From assembly GCA_958510825.1 (NCBI GenBank), contig OY294049.1, positions 30,470,774 through 30,534,773 of the forward strand: 64,000 nt of DNA. Direction: 5' to 3'. Numbering within the stretch: position 1 is the first letter of the stretch; each line of letters begins with the position of its first letter. Source of the DNA: Brachypterus glaber (taxonomy: Eukaryota; Arthropoda; Insecta; Coleoptera; Kateretidae). A model generated the notes under the pieces. That model had not been told where the DNA came from and made no database searches. It was given only the letters and a program-made list of their open reading frames with translations. A program made the position numbers and the translations under genes. Shown here piece after piece: positions 11,236-22,036 of this stretch.

Positions 11236-11890
11236 CACAACCCTGAAAACTCGCTATTATTCTATGCACATTAGGGTGGACCTTATATTTTGTATTACCT
11301 TAAAATTTTCATTTTGGAGTAACTAGAAAATTCTGAAAATATGAGAACAATCAAATCTATCTCCTAACATTCGTAAATTACCTATAAATCGTAAAAAGTC
11401 GTTGAAAATTGTCTGCAATTTTTGTATTAGTGAAAAATTTCCTGGAGATTCCTTCAAGATTTCCTTCTAAAAAGATTTTATTGCCGGATCCAGGAAATGG
11501 ACTTAAGGGTAGAATCCATAAACTAAAATTATATATTTTTAAAGTAAGAGAAGACGTAAGAAAGTCCTATCCCCGCAGGCGAAGATTTTTACAAATTCGA
11601 TTGTCTATTTTAATTTTAAACCAGCCGTTTAAATAAAAATTAATTAAATTTAAAATTTCACAAAAATACAACCAACTAGAGCCGCAGGAGAAAAATTTTA
11701 CGAATTTCACTCTTAAATTTACAAAAACGTAAGAAAACTAACTAGTGCCACAGGCGTTTTTTTTAATTTTAGTTCTGTTACTGAAAATTTCAGAAAAATG
11801 CAAGAAAGCTCTAGCGCCGCAGACGAAAATTTTTTTATTATTCTATTATTTTGTTATTCCAAATTACAACGCCAGCTCTAGAATAACATT
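11228..11890. repeat. Array tail segment, copy 1
   Basis: Starts around CGTCACAACCCTGAAAACTC and includes GGAGTAACTAGAAAATTC, GGATCCAGGAAATGGACTTA and several CCGCAGG/GCCACAGG words. It ends near GCGCCAGCTCTAGAATAAC. It is repeated at 14778-15440 after array 2, so array plus tail appear to have been duplicated together with an offset of about 3.55 kb. The + frame at 11409-11636 is not preserved in copy 2 and is probably chance. Confidence 0.75.
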
Positions 11891-12300
11891 ATAAGGTAGT
11901 TTCGAGTTTTCAAAAAAAAAAATCAAAAGCGTCCTAAAATTCTTGGATATAAATTTGTTTCAAGAAAAAAAGCATTTTTTTTTTCAAATGTCCGTCTGTC
12001 CTTCCATCTGCCAGTCCGTCCGTCTGTCTGATGTCACGATTTTTGTAGACTCGAGAACGTATTGAAATTTTCAGGAAAAATCAAGTTCCTATTGTTTTTG
12101 AAAGTAATCCCCTAAAAACAAAAAAGTTATGGGGGGTTGAACTTAAAAAAAAATCGAAAAATTCTGAAATAACATTCAAATTAACGAATTTTTTTTCAGG
12201 AAAAATTACTTTTATCATAGGAATACAAAAAAAAATAAAAAAAAAAAAATAAAAAAAATTCAATTTTTTTAATATTTTTAGATTTTTATTTCGTTTTTCT
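11890..12300 (+). repeat. Dispersed repeat family D, uninterrupted copy
   Basis: Contains GTTTCGAGTTTTC, the CCGTCTGTC-rich block (11990-12035), GATGTCACGATTTTTGTAGA, AGGAAAAATCAAGTTCC, GAAAGTAATCCCC and AACAAAAAAGTTATGGGGGG. It is the most complete unbroken copy and supplies the empty-site sequence for the MITE at 2777-3410 and the solo LTR at 18270-18597. Confidence 0.75.
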
Positions 12301-12960
12301 CAAAAAGAACATTTAATATTTAAGGGTGGTTTACGCCTGCGAAAGGACTTTTTTTCTGCGGAACGGGAAAAAACAAGCACTTCAAATAATCCGATCGGAT
12401 TGAAATTTTGTATGCTAACTTTAGTGACCTTCCTGCACTCTATCCTAAAATTTTAACCCCACCCGAAAATATTTAAGGGTGCACCTGCAAAACGACTTTT
12501 ATCCAGACTTAAGGGACCTTCCTGCACCCTATCCTAAAATTTTAACCCCATCGGAAAATATTTAGGGCTGGTACGCCAGGAAAAATTACTTTTATCATAG
12601 GAATACAAAAAAAAAATAAAAAAAATTCAATTTTTTTAATATTTTTAGATTTTTATTTCGTTTTTCTCAAAAAGAACATTTAATATTTAAGAGTGGTTTA
12701 CGCCTGCGAAACGACTTTTTCTCTGCGGAACGGGAAAAAACAAGCACTTCAAATAATCCGATCGGATTGAAATTTTGTATGCTAACTTTAGTGACCTTCC
12801 TGCACTCTATCCTAAAATTTTAACCCCACCGGAAAATATTTAAGGGTGCACCTGCAAAACGACTTTTTTCTGCGGAACGGTAAAAAACAAGTAATTCATA
12901 TGCAGACTTAAGGGACCTTCCTGCACCCTATCCTAAAATTTTAACCCCATCGGAAAATAT
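12197..12960. repeat. Local tandem duplication of about 382 bp
   Basis: The block starting AGGAAAAATTACTTTTATCA at about 12197 recurs at about 12579, followed in both by the same family D end and the first satellite monomers of array 2. The duplication therefore spans the family D/satellite junction. Confidence 0.75.
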
Positions 12961-14785
12961 TTAGGGCTGGTTTACGCCTGTGAGACGATTTTTTTTTTGG
13001 GAACGGTAACAAACTTGTACTTTAAATTATCCGATCGGGCTGAAATTTAGTATGCAGACTTAAGGGACCCTCCTGCATCCCATCCTAAAATATTAACACC
13101 ATGCGAAAATAATTAGAGGTGTTTTACGCCTGCAAAACGATTTTTTTCTGCCGAACGGTAAAAAACGGGTAATTTAAATTATCCGATCGGGCTAAACTTT
13201 TGTGTCTTGACTTTAGGGACTTTCCTGCACCCTATCCCCATCCTATAATTTTAACCCCATTGGACAATATTTAAGGATGGTTTCCTTCCACCTGCGAAAC
13301 GACTTTTTTCTGCGGAAAGGTAAAAAACAAGTACTTTAAATTATCCGATCGGGCTGAAATTTAGTATGCAGACTTAAAAGACGTTCCTGCTCTCCATCCT
13401 AAAATTTCAACCCCATTGGACAATATTTAAGAGTGGTTTCCACCTGCAAAACGACTTTTTTCTGCTCAACGGTAAAAAACAAGTATTTTAAATTATCCGG
13501 GCTGAAATTTAGTATGCAGACTTAAGGGACCTTCCTGCACCCCATCCGAAAATTTGAAACCCATCGGAAAATATTTAGGGGTGTTTTACCGAAGCGATTT
13601 TTTTCTGCGGAACGGTAAAAAACGGGTACTTTAAATTACCCGATCGGGCTAAAATTTTCTATGCTGACTTCAGGGACCTTCCCGCACCCCATCCTATATT
13701 CAACTTTATCGGATAATATTTAAGGGTGTTTTACGCCTGCGAAACATTTTTTTTCTGCGGAACGAAAAAAAAAACAAGTACTTTAAATAATCCGATCGGA
13801 CTGAAATTTTGTAAGCTGACGTTAGGGATCTTCCTGCACCCCATCTTAAAATTTTAACTCCATCGGAAAATATTTAGGGGTCGTTTACGCCTTTGGGAAC
13901 GGTAAAAAACGAATACTTTAAATTATCTGATCGGGCTGAAATTTTGTATGCTGACTTTAGGGCCCTTCCTGCATCTCATCGTATAACCCCATATTTAAGG
14001 GTGGTTTACGCCCGCAAAACGATTTTTTTCTGCGGAACGGGAAAAAACAAGTACTTTAAATAATCCGATCGAGCTGAAATTTTGTATGCTGACTTTAGGG
14101 ACCTTCCTGCACCCTATTCTAATTTTAACCCCATAGGAAATTATTTAAGTTAAAAAGTCCAACTGCGAAACGACTTTTTTTTGCCAAAGGGTAAAAAAAT
14201 TTCTTTATATTATCCGATCGGGCTGAAATTTTGTATGCAGACTTAAGGCACCTTCCTGCACCCCATCCTATAATTTCAACCCCATCTGACAATATTTTTT
14301 TTGCGGAACGGGAAAAAACAAGTCCTTTAAATAATCCTATCGGGCTGAAATTTTGTATGCTCACTTTAGGGACCTTCCTGCACCCCATCCTAATTTTAAC
14401 CCCATCGGAAATTATTTAAGGGTGGTTTCCAACTGCGAAACGACTTTTTTCTGCGGAACGGTAAAAAACAAGTACTTTATATTATCCGATCGGGCTGCAA
14501 TTTTGTATGCAGACTTAAGGCACCTTCCTGCACCCCATCCTATAATTTCAACCCAATCTAAAAATATTTAAGGGTGGTTTACGCCTGCGAAACGATTTTT
14601 TTCTGCGGAACGGGAAAAACAAGTGCTTTAAATAATCCGATCGGGCTAAAGTTTTGTATGTTGACTTTAAGGACCTTCCTGCTACCCATCCTAAAATTTT
14701 AACCCCATCGGACAATATTTAAGGGTGGTTTCCGCCTGCGAAACAATTTTTTTTCTGCTACAGTAAAAAACGAGTATTAACCGTC
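12311..14785. repeat. 151-bp satellite, array 2
   Basis: About 16 monomers of the same satellite as 10449-11235, in the same orientation, several of them shortened (for example around 12490, 12850 and 13880). The CCTTCCTGCACCC word recurs through the array. Short frames such as 14125-14388 (-) and 14353-14571 (+) are satellite translations. Confidence 0.92.
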
Positions 14786-15440
14786 ACAACCCTGAAAACT
14801 CGCTATTATTCTAACAACTACCAGCTGAACCCTTACTCTCCGTCTTGCTATTTGTATTACCTTTAAATTTTCATTTTGGAGTAACTAGAAAATTCTGAAA
14901 ATATGAGATCAAAATTATCTCCTAACATTCGTAAATTACCTATAAATAGTAAAAAATTGTTGAAAATCGTCTGTAATTTTTGTATTAAAAATTTCCTCGA
15001 GATTCCTTCAATATTTCCTTCTAACAAAGATTTCATAGGCGGATCCAGGAAATGGACTTACAAATTCGATTGTCTATTTTAATTTTAAACCAGACGTTTA
15101 AATAAAAATTAATTAAATTTAAAATTTCACAAAAATACAACAAACTAGAGCCGCAGGAGAAAATTTTTATGAATTTCACTCTTTAATTTACAAAAACGTA
15201 GGAAAACTAACTAGTGCCACAGACGTTTTTTTTTTATATTATTTTAGTTCTATTACTGAAAATTTTAGAAAAATGCAAGAAAGCTTTACTTTTAAGCTAC
15301 AGTATTAAATAAAAAAAATGTAAGAAAGTCCTAGTCACAGGTAAAAAAAATACAACCTTTTTAAATTCTATTATTAACTAAGTTGATTTTAGTTTTATTA
15401 TTCTATTATTTTATTATTCCAAATTACAGCGCCAGCTCTA
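14778..15440. repeat. Array tail segment, copy 2
   Basis: Diverged copy of 11228-11890, with the same order of words (AACCCTGAAAACTCGCTATT, GGAGTAACTAGAAAATTC, GGATCCAGGAAATGGACTTA) but several indels. It ends at GCGCCAGCTCTAGAATAACAT, where the inverted-repeat element begins. Confidence 0.75.
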
Positions 15441-15831
15441 GAATAACATACCTTATAATTTATTATTCCATCAATCTATTTTCTAATCATCGTCAGTCAT
15501 CGGCGAATTTCCAGTGCTCGCATAGGCGCCGCGTCGATTCTATCGTTGACGCGAGGTTTTAAATATTTACATTTTTATTTTCTTCGAAAAACACCGATAT
15601 ATTTACATATTTTTAGTTAATATGTATATTCAATATTGTTGTGTGTAACAAATTAGTCGTTAAAAGTTTCGATTTAGTGACCTTTATAAAAATTTCCCTC
15701 ATAATTCCGCAAAATTATTCCGTAAGCCTATGTTTCTGTGTTTATTTTCAACGTTGATGAGTCATAACTGAATTTATTCCGATTAATGATCATCGTACAG
15801 AGTGATATTGGTAGAATATTAATTCAATCTA

Positions 15832-15968
15832 TTTTAGACTGTATTCGCAAAAGGAATATAGCCATTAGAGTTGACAGAGTTGACTCTTGGTACTGAAGAG
15901 GGCCAGCAGCCCGAAACTGTCAGTCTACATCAATCTAATGGCTATATTCCTTTTGCGAATAGTCTAAA
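15832..15968. repeat. Inner foldback with about 35-bp arms
   Basis: Arms at 15832-15869 and 15934-15968 pair through ATTCGCAAAAGGAATATAGC and its complement. The loop contains GAGTTGACTCTTGGTACTGA, then a GCCAGCAGCCCGAAA box and CTGTCAGTCT. The loop sequence recurs at about 17764-17812, just right of the Jockey insertion and just inside the 35-bp outer arm. Two similar end-sequences each sit next to an inverted arm. Confidence 0.6.
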
Positions 15969-15988
15969 ACCGTTTTCTTAATCAGCGT

Positions 15989-17750
15989 CCCCCCTGACTC
16001 CGACTCCGAATCAGAGACCGACTCCGAGCCCGACTGACGATGAGAACTACGAACACCTCATGCATGAAAGAGAAATAAATCACATCTATAATAGAGTCCA
16101 AAAAGTCCAAACCCAAGTCGAAAACGACATTATCACCCCCACATCTCCCGAGGAAATCAAACGCATCATTAAAAATCTCCCAAAAAGAAAAGCCCCCGGC
16201 CCCGATCAAATACCGAATAAAATCCTAAAAATACTCCCCCGTAAAACCATTATGGAAACATTGTTAAGGCAATGCTCAGACTGCGCCACTTTCCAAAGCA
16301 CTTAAAAACAGACGTAATAGTAATCAAAAAAACCCGGACAAAATCCAACTTTTGCCGAAAGCTACCGCCCCATAAGCCTTCTATCCTCCCTAGGCAAAAT
16401 AGCCGAGAAAGTCATCCTAACCAGACTTAAAACTCTAGTTGAAGAACTAAATCTCCACCCAAACGAGCAATTCGGCTTCCGAAGCAGACACTCCACAGTC
16501 CACCAGGTAGCACGCCTGGTAGACTGTAACGGACGGACTAAATAGGCGCGAAGCCTGATCCTCCTGGACATCGCAAAAGCCTTCGATAAATTTTGGCGCA
16601 AAGGTCTTGTAGCCAAACTCCACTTTCTCGGCCTCCCCCATCACCAAACTCATACCCTCCTTCCTCAAAGGCAGAGATTTCCAGATAAGAATAGGCGACT
16701 GTAAGTCCAGCACCCGCCGCATCAAAGCTGGACTTTTTGTACAACCTCTTTACCGCAGATATTCCAAAAACACAGGGTACTGAAATAGCCCTGTTCGCCG
16801 ACGACACCGGCATCCTAGCAAAAGCCAGAAACCGCCAGCTCATCCATATCGCCCTCCAGCGCCAAATGCCCTGATCAAATCGTTCTCCAAATGGAAAATC
16901 AAAGTAAACGCCAATAAAACTAAAGGCATTCTAATCTCTAGGATTAGAAGAGGCCCAACCCAACCCATTCAGATAAATGGCCAACCCATTAACTGGGAAA
17001 ACCATGCCAAATACCTCGGCATTACAATCTTCAAAAACCTGCCGTTGGATCAGCACGTCAAAAACACCCTCCAAATAGCCAACTGCCGCCTCTCCAAACT
17101 ACCCCCTAATTAAAAAAAAACTTCTTCTTTACAACCAAACCCTAAAGCCGGTACTTCTTTACGGAGCCCCAGCCTGGAACAAAATCGCCCTTAATAAAGC
17201 GCTCAGCAAAACTTCAGGCCTTCCAAAACAAGGCACTCAGAATATGTCTCGATGCCCCCTGGTTCATGAGGAACAACCAGATACACAGAGATCTCGAAAT
17301 GCCCCTCCTAAAACCGGAAATCATCCGCTGCAGCACGTCTTTTATACAAGACAATTAAGATCACCCAAACCCCTCATTTCAAACTTTCTAGATTACGATC
17401 ACGAAATACACAACACTCACAAAAAGATCAAAAACGCCCTCAACCAGTAATGGTACAGGACAGATGCATTCCCAGCATCAGTGAGCTAGTCTCACTCCTC
17501 CCGCACATCCCTCCTCTCCCTATCCCATCCCTCCTCATCCCCCTCCCACCCACTCCCCAGCGCCAAATTATGACAGATGCAACTCGCATCAGTGAGCAGA
17601 GACTCACTCCCCCCTAAATTATGACATGCAACTCGCATCAGTGAGCATACTCACTGCCCCAACTACCAATTCAGATTAAGTATTTTTTTAGATAAATGAG
17701 CCATAGGCTGCGCCTTTCTCTTAAAGACCCAAAGAAACTATTGATGATGA
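15989..17750 (+). mobile_element. Jockey-type non-LTR retrotransposon, 5'-truncated, with 11-bp target duplication
   Basis: The insertion is bounded by TTAATCAGCGT at 15978-15988 and again at 17751-17761. It starts inside the coding region (no endonuclease domain), carries a GC-richer body unlike the flanks, and ends with a short TTGATGATGA tail. Its 3' non-coding part has repeated GCATCAGTGAGC words (17476, 17587 and 17636). The last ~385 bp plus flank were later copied to 18975-19920. Confidence 0.85.
15995..17450 (+). pseudogene. Jockey-type reverse transcriptase (broken)
   Basis: A frame from about 16000 gives a Pro/Thr-rich linker, then (from 16060) the KRKAPGPDQIPNKILK block (about 16180-16230). 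After a frameshift come SYRPISLLSSLGKIAEKVIL (about 16358-16420), EQFGFRSRHSTVHQ and, after an in-frame stop, LLDIAKAFDKFW with the motif A Asp. FADD is at about 16794-16805 after another shift, and HAKYLGITI lies at about 17005-17035. These are the ordered fingers/palm motifs of Jockey-clade RT. Stops, frameshifts and loss of the endonuclease make it inactive. Dense minus-strand frames (16362-16843) are shadows of it. Confidence 0.88.
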
Positions 17751-17894
17751 TTAATCAGCGTGCAGAGTTGACTCTTGGTACTGAAGGGCGCCAGCAGCCC
17801 GAAATTGTCAGTCTGTAGGATGATTAGAAAATAGATTGATGGAATAATAAATTAATATTTCTGTCCTTGATATAATGTAATTATAAAAGTTTAG

Positions 17895-18269
17895 AATTTT
17901 CAAAAAAAAAAACAAAAAGTGTTCTAAAGTTGTTGGAATAAATTTGTTTCATGAAAAAAAGCATTTTTTTTCAAATGTCCGTCTGTCCTTCCATCCGCCA
18001 GTCCGTCCGTCTGTCTGATGTCACGATTTTTGTAGACACGATAACAGGAAAAATCAAGTTCCTATTGTTTTTGAATTCCCCAAAAACAAAAAAGTAATGG
18101 GGGGTTAAACTTTTAAAAAAATAGAAAAATTCTGAAATAACATTCAAATTAACCTAATTTTTTTCAGGAAAAATTAGTTTTATTATAAGAATACAAAAAA
18201 ATTAATATATAAAAAAACTACAAATTCAATTTTTTTAATATTTTTAGATTTTTATTTCGTTTTTCGCAA
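17895..18269 (+). repeat. Dispersed repeat family D, copy carrying a solo LTR
   Basis: Has AATTTTCAAAAAAAA, ATGTCCGTCTGTCC, GATGTCACGATTTTTGTAGA and AGGAAAAATCAAGTTCC in the standard order. It continues after the LTR at 18602 with AAAAGAACATTT, as in the uninterrupted copy at about 12298. Confidence 0.75.
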
Positions 18270-18597
18270 GTTATGTTAACATGTAATGGATAATTTACCT
18301 AGTTTATTTATTATCGTTTTCTAAAATAAGTTATTTCCAGATTAATCGTTGACAAAAGAGTATATAAAGAAACTGGCTGACTAGAGAATCATTCAATTAA
18401 TTATATTTTAGTCTTTAGCATGTAACATTCATTTAAAATTATAACATTTAGTTAGTAGTGTTAGATGTAGATACTTGTGAAATTGTTAAAGTGAATAAAT
18501 GGTTGCAACTGTCAATTCTCTTTGAAAATTCCGAGGAAGCTAGAAAAATAAAACAACTCCTTTTTAAAAAAAGAGTTGGTTAAATCCCAACTTAACA
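18270..18597 (+). mobile_element. Solo LTR of a Ty3/gypsy-type element, 328 bp
   Basis: The sequence from GTTATGTTAACATG to CCCAACTTAACA is flanked by GCAA on both sides (18266-18269 and 18598-18601), a 4-bp target duplication. The family D copy at 12290-12300 has TTTCTCAAAAAGAAC without the insert. Inside are a TATATAAAG box at 18361-18369, a TCATT initiator-like start 30 bp on, and AATAAA at 18494-18499, the usual LTR promoter and polyadenylation layout. A second copy lies at 20880-21204. Confidence 0.75.
18361..18393 (+). promoter_or_regulatory. LTR core promoter (TATA box plus initiator-like site)
   Basis: TATATAAAG is followed 30 bp later by TCATT within the solo LTR. Spacing fits a TATA-dependent RNA polymerase II start. 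Activity is inferred, not shown. Confidence 0.45.
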
Positions 18598-18601
18598 GCA
18601 A

Positions 18602-18974
18602 AAAGAACATTTAATAAAAAAAATAACAATTTTTTTTGAAAACTTTTTTTTTAATAATTTTTTGCTTTTCAAGAAAGATCTTAAAAAAATAAGTATTTTT
18701 TTTTGAAAATGATTTTTTCTAAGCATTTGGGAAATGCAAAATTACTGTTCTATTTTTATTTGATTATTCTAAATTTCACAAAAATTCAAGAAAAAATGTT
18801 TACGAATTTTTACAAACTTTATGATCTATTTTAATTTTTAAGTAGTTTTATTATTCAAATTTCACAAAAAACGCAAGAAAGCAGATATTTTTTTACAAAA
18901 TTTAGTTTTAAAACAGATACAATTCCAAATTTCGTTTAAATATGGCTTTGTAGCAAAAATATTAAGTAAAAAGT
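18602..18974. other. Non-coding repeat continuation
   Basis: Homopolymer-rich DNA shared with 21205-21820 (AAGAAAGATCTTAAAAAAAT, ACAAAAAACGCAAGAAAGC, CAGATACAATTCC words). No coding content. Confidence 0.5.
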
Positions 18975-19920
18975 CCAAACCCCTCATTTCAAACTTTCTA
19001 GATTACGATCACGAAATACACAACACTCACAAAAAGATCAAAAACGCCCTCAACCAGTAATGGTACAGGACAGATGCATTCCCAGCATCAGTGAGCTAGT
19101 CTCACTCCTCCCGCACATCCCTCCTCTCCCTATCCCATCCCTCCTCATCCCCCTCCCACCCTCCCCAGCGCCAAATTATGACAGATGCAACTCGCATCAG
19201 TGAGCAGAGACTCACTCCCCCCTAAATTATGACATGCAACTCGCATCAGTGAGCATACTCACTGCCCCAACTACCAATTCAGATTAAGTATTTTTTTAGA
19301 TAAATGAGCCATAGGCTGCGCCTTTCTCTTAAAGACCCAAAGAAACTATTGATGATGATTAATCAGCGTGCAGAGTTGACTCTTGGTACTGAAGGGCGCC
19401 AGCAGCCCGAAATTGTCAGTCTGTAGGATAATTAGAAAATAGATTGATGGAATAATAAATTAATATTTCTGTCCTTGATATAATGTAATTATAAAAGTTT
19501 CGAATTTTCAAAAAAAAAACAAAAAGCGTTCTAAAGTTGTTGGAATAAATTTGTTTCATGAAAAAAAGCATTTTTTTTCAAATGTCCGTCTGTCCTTCCA
19601 TCCGCCAGTCCGTCCGTCTGTCTGATGTCACGATTTTTGTAGACACGATAACAGGAAAAATCAAGTTCCTATTGTTTTTGAATTCCCCAAAAACAAAAAA
19701 GTTATGGGGGGTTAAACTTTTAAAAAAATAGAAAAATTCTGAAATAACATTCAAATTAACCTAATTTTTTTCAGGAAAAATTAGTTTTATTATAAGAATA
19801 CAAAAAAATTAATATATAAAAAAAACTACAAATTCAATTTTTTTAATATTTTTAGATTTTTATTTCGTTTTTCGCAAGTTATGTTAACATGTAATGGATA
19901 ATTTACCTAGTTTATTTATA
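18975..19920 (+). repeat. Segmental duplicate of 17367-18308
   Basis: Starts at CCAAACCCCTCATTTC inside the Jockey 3' coding end. It continues through the Jockey tail, the right TTAATCAGCGT copy, the 35-bp arm, family D and the first ~40 bp of the solo LTR, and stops after CTAGTTTATTTA. Only a few substitutions and indels separate it from 17367-18308. As both ends lie inside elements, it is a DNA-level copy and not a new insertion. Confidence 0.88.
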
Positions 19921-20582
19921 AACAGATACAATTCCAAATTTCGTTTAAATATGGCTTTGTAGCAAAAATATTAAGTAAAATTGATATACTACCCATAAAC
20001 ATTCACATGATATTACTTCAGTTGGAGTGATATACTTTCGTTCGGTTCTGCATATTTTGTTTGTCTTACTGTGGGTCTTAATTTTAAATCAAAAATCGAA
20101 AACCACCGTTTTTTATTGGTGGATTTACTCAGTAAGCTAAGTAAAACATGGCCAAAATTAAAATAATTTTTTAGAACAGTTTTTGAGAAAACCGCTTTTA
20201 AAAATCTAATTTTATGACAGATTTTTTGGCGTATATTAAGGTTATTTTTTACTTACGTAAATATTAACAATTAGCCGTTTTAAGTTTATTATACTCTATT
20301 AATTAAAGAACAGGCAATATAAATATTACATAAAAGGCTTTATTATAATTTACTTACATGTAGTTCTATAAAAACTTTGTGAAAGCTCCACATGCTGCAT
20401 TTTCCACGTGTTTGCTAATTATCTGCATGTTTTCTGTTAGATTTTTGCTTGATTATCTTGAAACATGGTTTGGTACATCGACAAATATTTTATAATTATA
20501 TATTTTCTCAAAACAATATCTGATGGTTGACAAATCTCTCATGATATTTTCATATGCCTAGCAACAACTTAATTTATTAGTG
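19920..20582. repeat. Partial copy of the palindromic-repeat left region
   Basis: AACAGATACAATTCC to AACAACTTAATTTATTAGTG matches 21765-22566, except that it lacks about 150 bp (the GGCACACATATAGGAGG arm end) found at 22037-22185. It runs without a break into a family D fragment at 20583. Confidence 0.75.
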
Positions 20583-20879
20583 AATGTCCGTCTGTCCTTC
20601 CATCCGCCAGTCCGTCCGTCTGTCTGATGTCACGATTTTTGAAGACACGATAACAGGAAAAATCAAGTTCCTATTGTTTTTGAATTCCCCAAAAACAAAA
20701 AAGTTATGGGGGGTTAAACTTTTAAAAAAATAGAAAAATGCTGAAATAACATTCAAATTAACCTAATTTTTTTCAGGAAAAATTAGTTTTATTATAAGAA
20801 TACAAAAAAATTAATATATAAAAAAAACTAAAAATTCAATTTTTTTAATATTTTTAGATTTTTATTTCGTTTTTCGCGA
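20583..20879 (+). repeat. Dispersed repeat family D, fragment
   Basis: Starts abruptly at ATGTCCGTCTGTCC and follows the 17972-18269 copy closely. Confidence 0.75.
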
Positions 20880-21204
20880 GTTATGTTAACATGTAATGGA
20901 TAATTTACCTAGTTTATTTATTATCGTTTTCTAAAATAAGTTATTTCCAGATTAATCCTTGACAAAAGAGTATATAAAGAAACTGGCTGACTAGAGAATC
21001 ATTCAATTAATTATATTTTAGTCTTTAGCATGTAACATTCATTTAAAATTATAACAGTTAGTAGTGTTAGATGTAGATACTTGTGAAATTGTTAAAGTGA
21101 ATAAATGGTTGCAACTGTAAATTCTCTTTGAAAATTCCGAGGAACCTAGAAAAATAAAACAACTCCTTTTTAAAAAAAGAGTTGGTTAAGCTCCCAACTT
21201 AACA
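20880..21204 (+). mobile_element. Solo LTR, second copy
   Basis: Nearly identical to 18270-18597, with the TATATAAAG box at about 20971 and the same termini. Flanks are GCGA (20876-20879) and GCAA (from 21205); one mismatch. The shared family D context shows that it arose by segmental duplication of the first copy. Confidence 0.75.
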
Positions 21205-21223
21205 GCAAAAAGAACATTTAATA

Positions 21224-21710
21224 AAAAAAAATAACAATTTTTTTTGAAAACTTTTTTTTAATTCTTTTTTAATAATTTTTTGATTTTCAAGAAAGATCTT
21301 AAAAAAATAAGTATTTTTTTTTTGAAAATGATTTTTTTTAAGCGTTTGGGAAATGCAAAATTACTGTGAATAATAAGTAATGGAATTCATAGCATTATCT
21401 TCACGGCTTGTTCTATTTTTATTTTATTATTCTAAATTTCACAAAAATTCAAGAAAAAATGTTTACGAATTTTTACAAACTTTATGATCTATTTTAATTT
21501 TTAAAAAAATAACAATTTTTTTTGAAAACTTTTTTTAAATTTTTTTTTAATAATTTTTTGCTTTTCAAGAAAGATCTTAAAAAAATAAGTATTTTTTTTT
21601 GAAAATGATTTTTTTAAGCGTTTGGGAAATGCAAAATTACTGTGAATAATAAGTAATGGAATTCATAGCATTATCTTCACGGCTTGTTCTATTTTTATTT
21701 TATTATTCAA
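21224..21710. repeat. Tandem duplication of about 280 bp
   Basis: Two copies, about 21224-21425 and 21506-21705, share AAGAAAGATCTTAAAAAAAT, AAGCGTTTGGGAAATGC and GAATTCATAGCATTATCTTC, followed by ACGGCTTGTTC. A related CGGCTTGTTT end with TGTGAATAGT occurs at about 6282-6330. Confidence 0.7.
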
Positions 21711-21764
21711 ATTTCACAAAAAACGCAAGAAAGCAGATATTTTTTTACAAAATTTAGTTTTAAA

Positions 21765-22036
21765 ACAGATACAATTCCAAATTTCGTTTAAATATGGCTT
21801 TGTAGCAAAAATATTAAGTAAAATTGATATACTACCCATAAACATTCACATGATATTACTTCAGTTGGAGTGATATACTTTCGTTCGGTTCTGCATATTT
21901 TGTTTGTCTTACTGTGGGTCATAAGAATTTTAAATCAAAAATCGAAAAGCACCGTTTTTTATTGGTGGATTTACTCAGTAAGCTAAGTAAAACATGGCCA
22001 AAATTAAAATAATTTTTTAGAACAGTTTTTGAGAAA
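21765..22036. repeat. Repeat segment shared with 19920-20200
   Basis: CAGATACAATTCC through TTCGTTCGGTTCTGC and TTTTTTATTGGTGGATTTAC to TTTTTGAGAAAA. No coding content. Confidence 0.7.

Larger units (their letters stand above)
15456..17854. mobile_element. Element with perfect 35-bp inverted ends, hosting nested insertions
   Basis: A 35-bp arm at 15456-15490 (…TCCATCAATCTATTTTCTAA…) is the exact reverse complement of 17820-17854. The interior includes GGCGCCGCGTCGATTC (about 15527), an inner foldback (15832-15968) and the Jockey-type insertion (15989-17750); without the Jockey the element is about 640 bp. In the paralogous junction at about 11885-11900 the tail runs straight into family D, so the element is absent there. 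Class unknown. Confidence 0.6.

Noticed and set aside
16362..16843. Three overlapping minus-strand frames
   Set aside because: They are antisense shadows of the GC-rich Jockey-type reverse transcriptase.
18975..19440. Second independent Jockey insertion
   Set aside because: The copy includes the original target duplication, the 35-bp arm and the following family D DNA, so it is a DNA duplication and not a new insertion.
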